Of a stretch of DNA of 32,063 nt, positions 31,905 through 32,063 are shown one piece after another. The notes below the pieces were generated by a model. That model saw nothing but the letters and a program-made list of their open reading frames with translations, was not told the origin of the DNA and did no database searches. Position 1 is the first letter of the stretch, and each line of letters begins with the position of its first letter. Origin of the DNA: Halomonas daqiaonensis (GTDB lineage Bacteria > Pseudomonadota > Gammaproteobacteria > Pseudomonadales > Halomonadaceae); NCBI RefSeq assembly GCF_900109725.1, contig NZ_FOBC01000030.1:1-32063 (forward strand). Reading direction: 5' to 3'. A program made the translations under genes and the position numbers.

Positions 31905-32063
31905 TCAAGACACACTGACCCCGTCAACGCATCCCTGGCATCGTCCTGCCAACACCAGATTGCCGAGAGCAAACAGGGTGAACAGCTGCGCCTGGTTCTT
32001 GGCCAGCCCCTTGTAGCGAACCTTCCGATAGCCAAAGAGGTTCTTGATGACATGAAACGGATG
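31905..32063 (-). CDS. IS5-family transposase, C-terminal part
   Basis: The minus strand from the window edge reads HPFHVIKNLFGYRKVRYKGL, then AKNQAQLFTLFALGNLVLAG, and stops with TGA at 31905-31907. HPFHVIK..FGY.KVRYKGL.KN..Q is the strongly conserved C-terminal segment of IS5-type DDE transposases, with the catalytic Glu expected just outside the window. The rest of the gene lies beyond 32063. The element's end is probably near 31800-31812. Confidence 0.9.
   Translation of the reverse strand, partial: HPFHVIKNLFGYRKVRYKGLAKNQAQLFTLFALGNLVLAGRCQGCVDGVSVS

Overview
The window looks like chromosomal DNA from a high-GC gammaproteobacterium, most likely Halomonadaceae. I infer this from a RecBCD operon with long subunits, the codon style, and the types of insertion sequence and decayed toxin-antitoxin (TA) genes. 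No rRNA, tRNA or CRISPR array was recognised, so the taxonomy is inference only.

Layout. 1-1100: the tail of an ISAs1-type transposase, then a complete VapBC-like TA pair. 1232-10970: recC-recB-recD, joined by ATGA start/stop overlaps; recD carries an unusual in-frame, hairpin-rich insert. 11100-13062: a membrane diguanylate cyclase whose last 21 residues are the C-terminus of a BrnT toxin, an orphan BrnA antitoxin, an attC-like hairpin, and a small lipoprotein gene on the minus strand broken by one base in an A-run. 13136-16431: ordinary accessory genes (DUF427, a DUF6920-like anchored protein, an SDR oxidoreductase, an MTA/SAH-nucleosidase-like enzyme). 16543-19186: a decayed TA island with hipBA remnants, a coiled-coil membrane protein, a DUF3820 protein, a helicase motif VI scrap, and a second brnTA locus with a frameshifted toxin. 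19456-21258: a PAS / degenerate GGDEF / EAL protein with a hexanucleotide repeat in the spot where the GGDEF signature should be. 21472-21630: a 159-bp MITE-like element.

22067-29809: two divergent, paralogous CocE/NonD (S15-type) hydrolases and a convergent ATP-grasp ligase of the D-Ala-D-Ala ligase type. The shared control region of the two hydrolases is split by an IS1595-family element with an 8-bp target duplication, and that element is itself split by an IS1111-group IS110 element. The non-coding end of the inner element holds a stretch resembling both sides of its own insertion site, as expected if it encodes a targeting (seek/bridge) RNA. 29961-32063: scrap DNA with a frameshifted Na+/Ca2+ antiporter remnant, an mvaT/H-NS-like remnant with a nonsense codon inside a 13-bp inverted repeat, a truncated membrane protein, and the end of an IS5-family transposase.

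How the parts relate: recBCD is the only large housekeeping operon and looks intact. Much of the rest records insertion, duplication and decay of TA modules and IS elements. The two brnA copies and the BrnT tail on the diguanylate cyclase show a TA cassette recombining with a host gene. The most testable new items are the targeting-RNA match, the diguanylate cyclase-BrnT chimera, the palindromic insert in RecD, and the hydrolase/ATP-grasp cluster as a possible peptide-like metabolite pathway.
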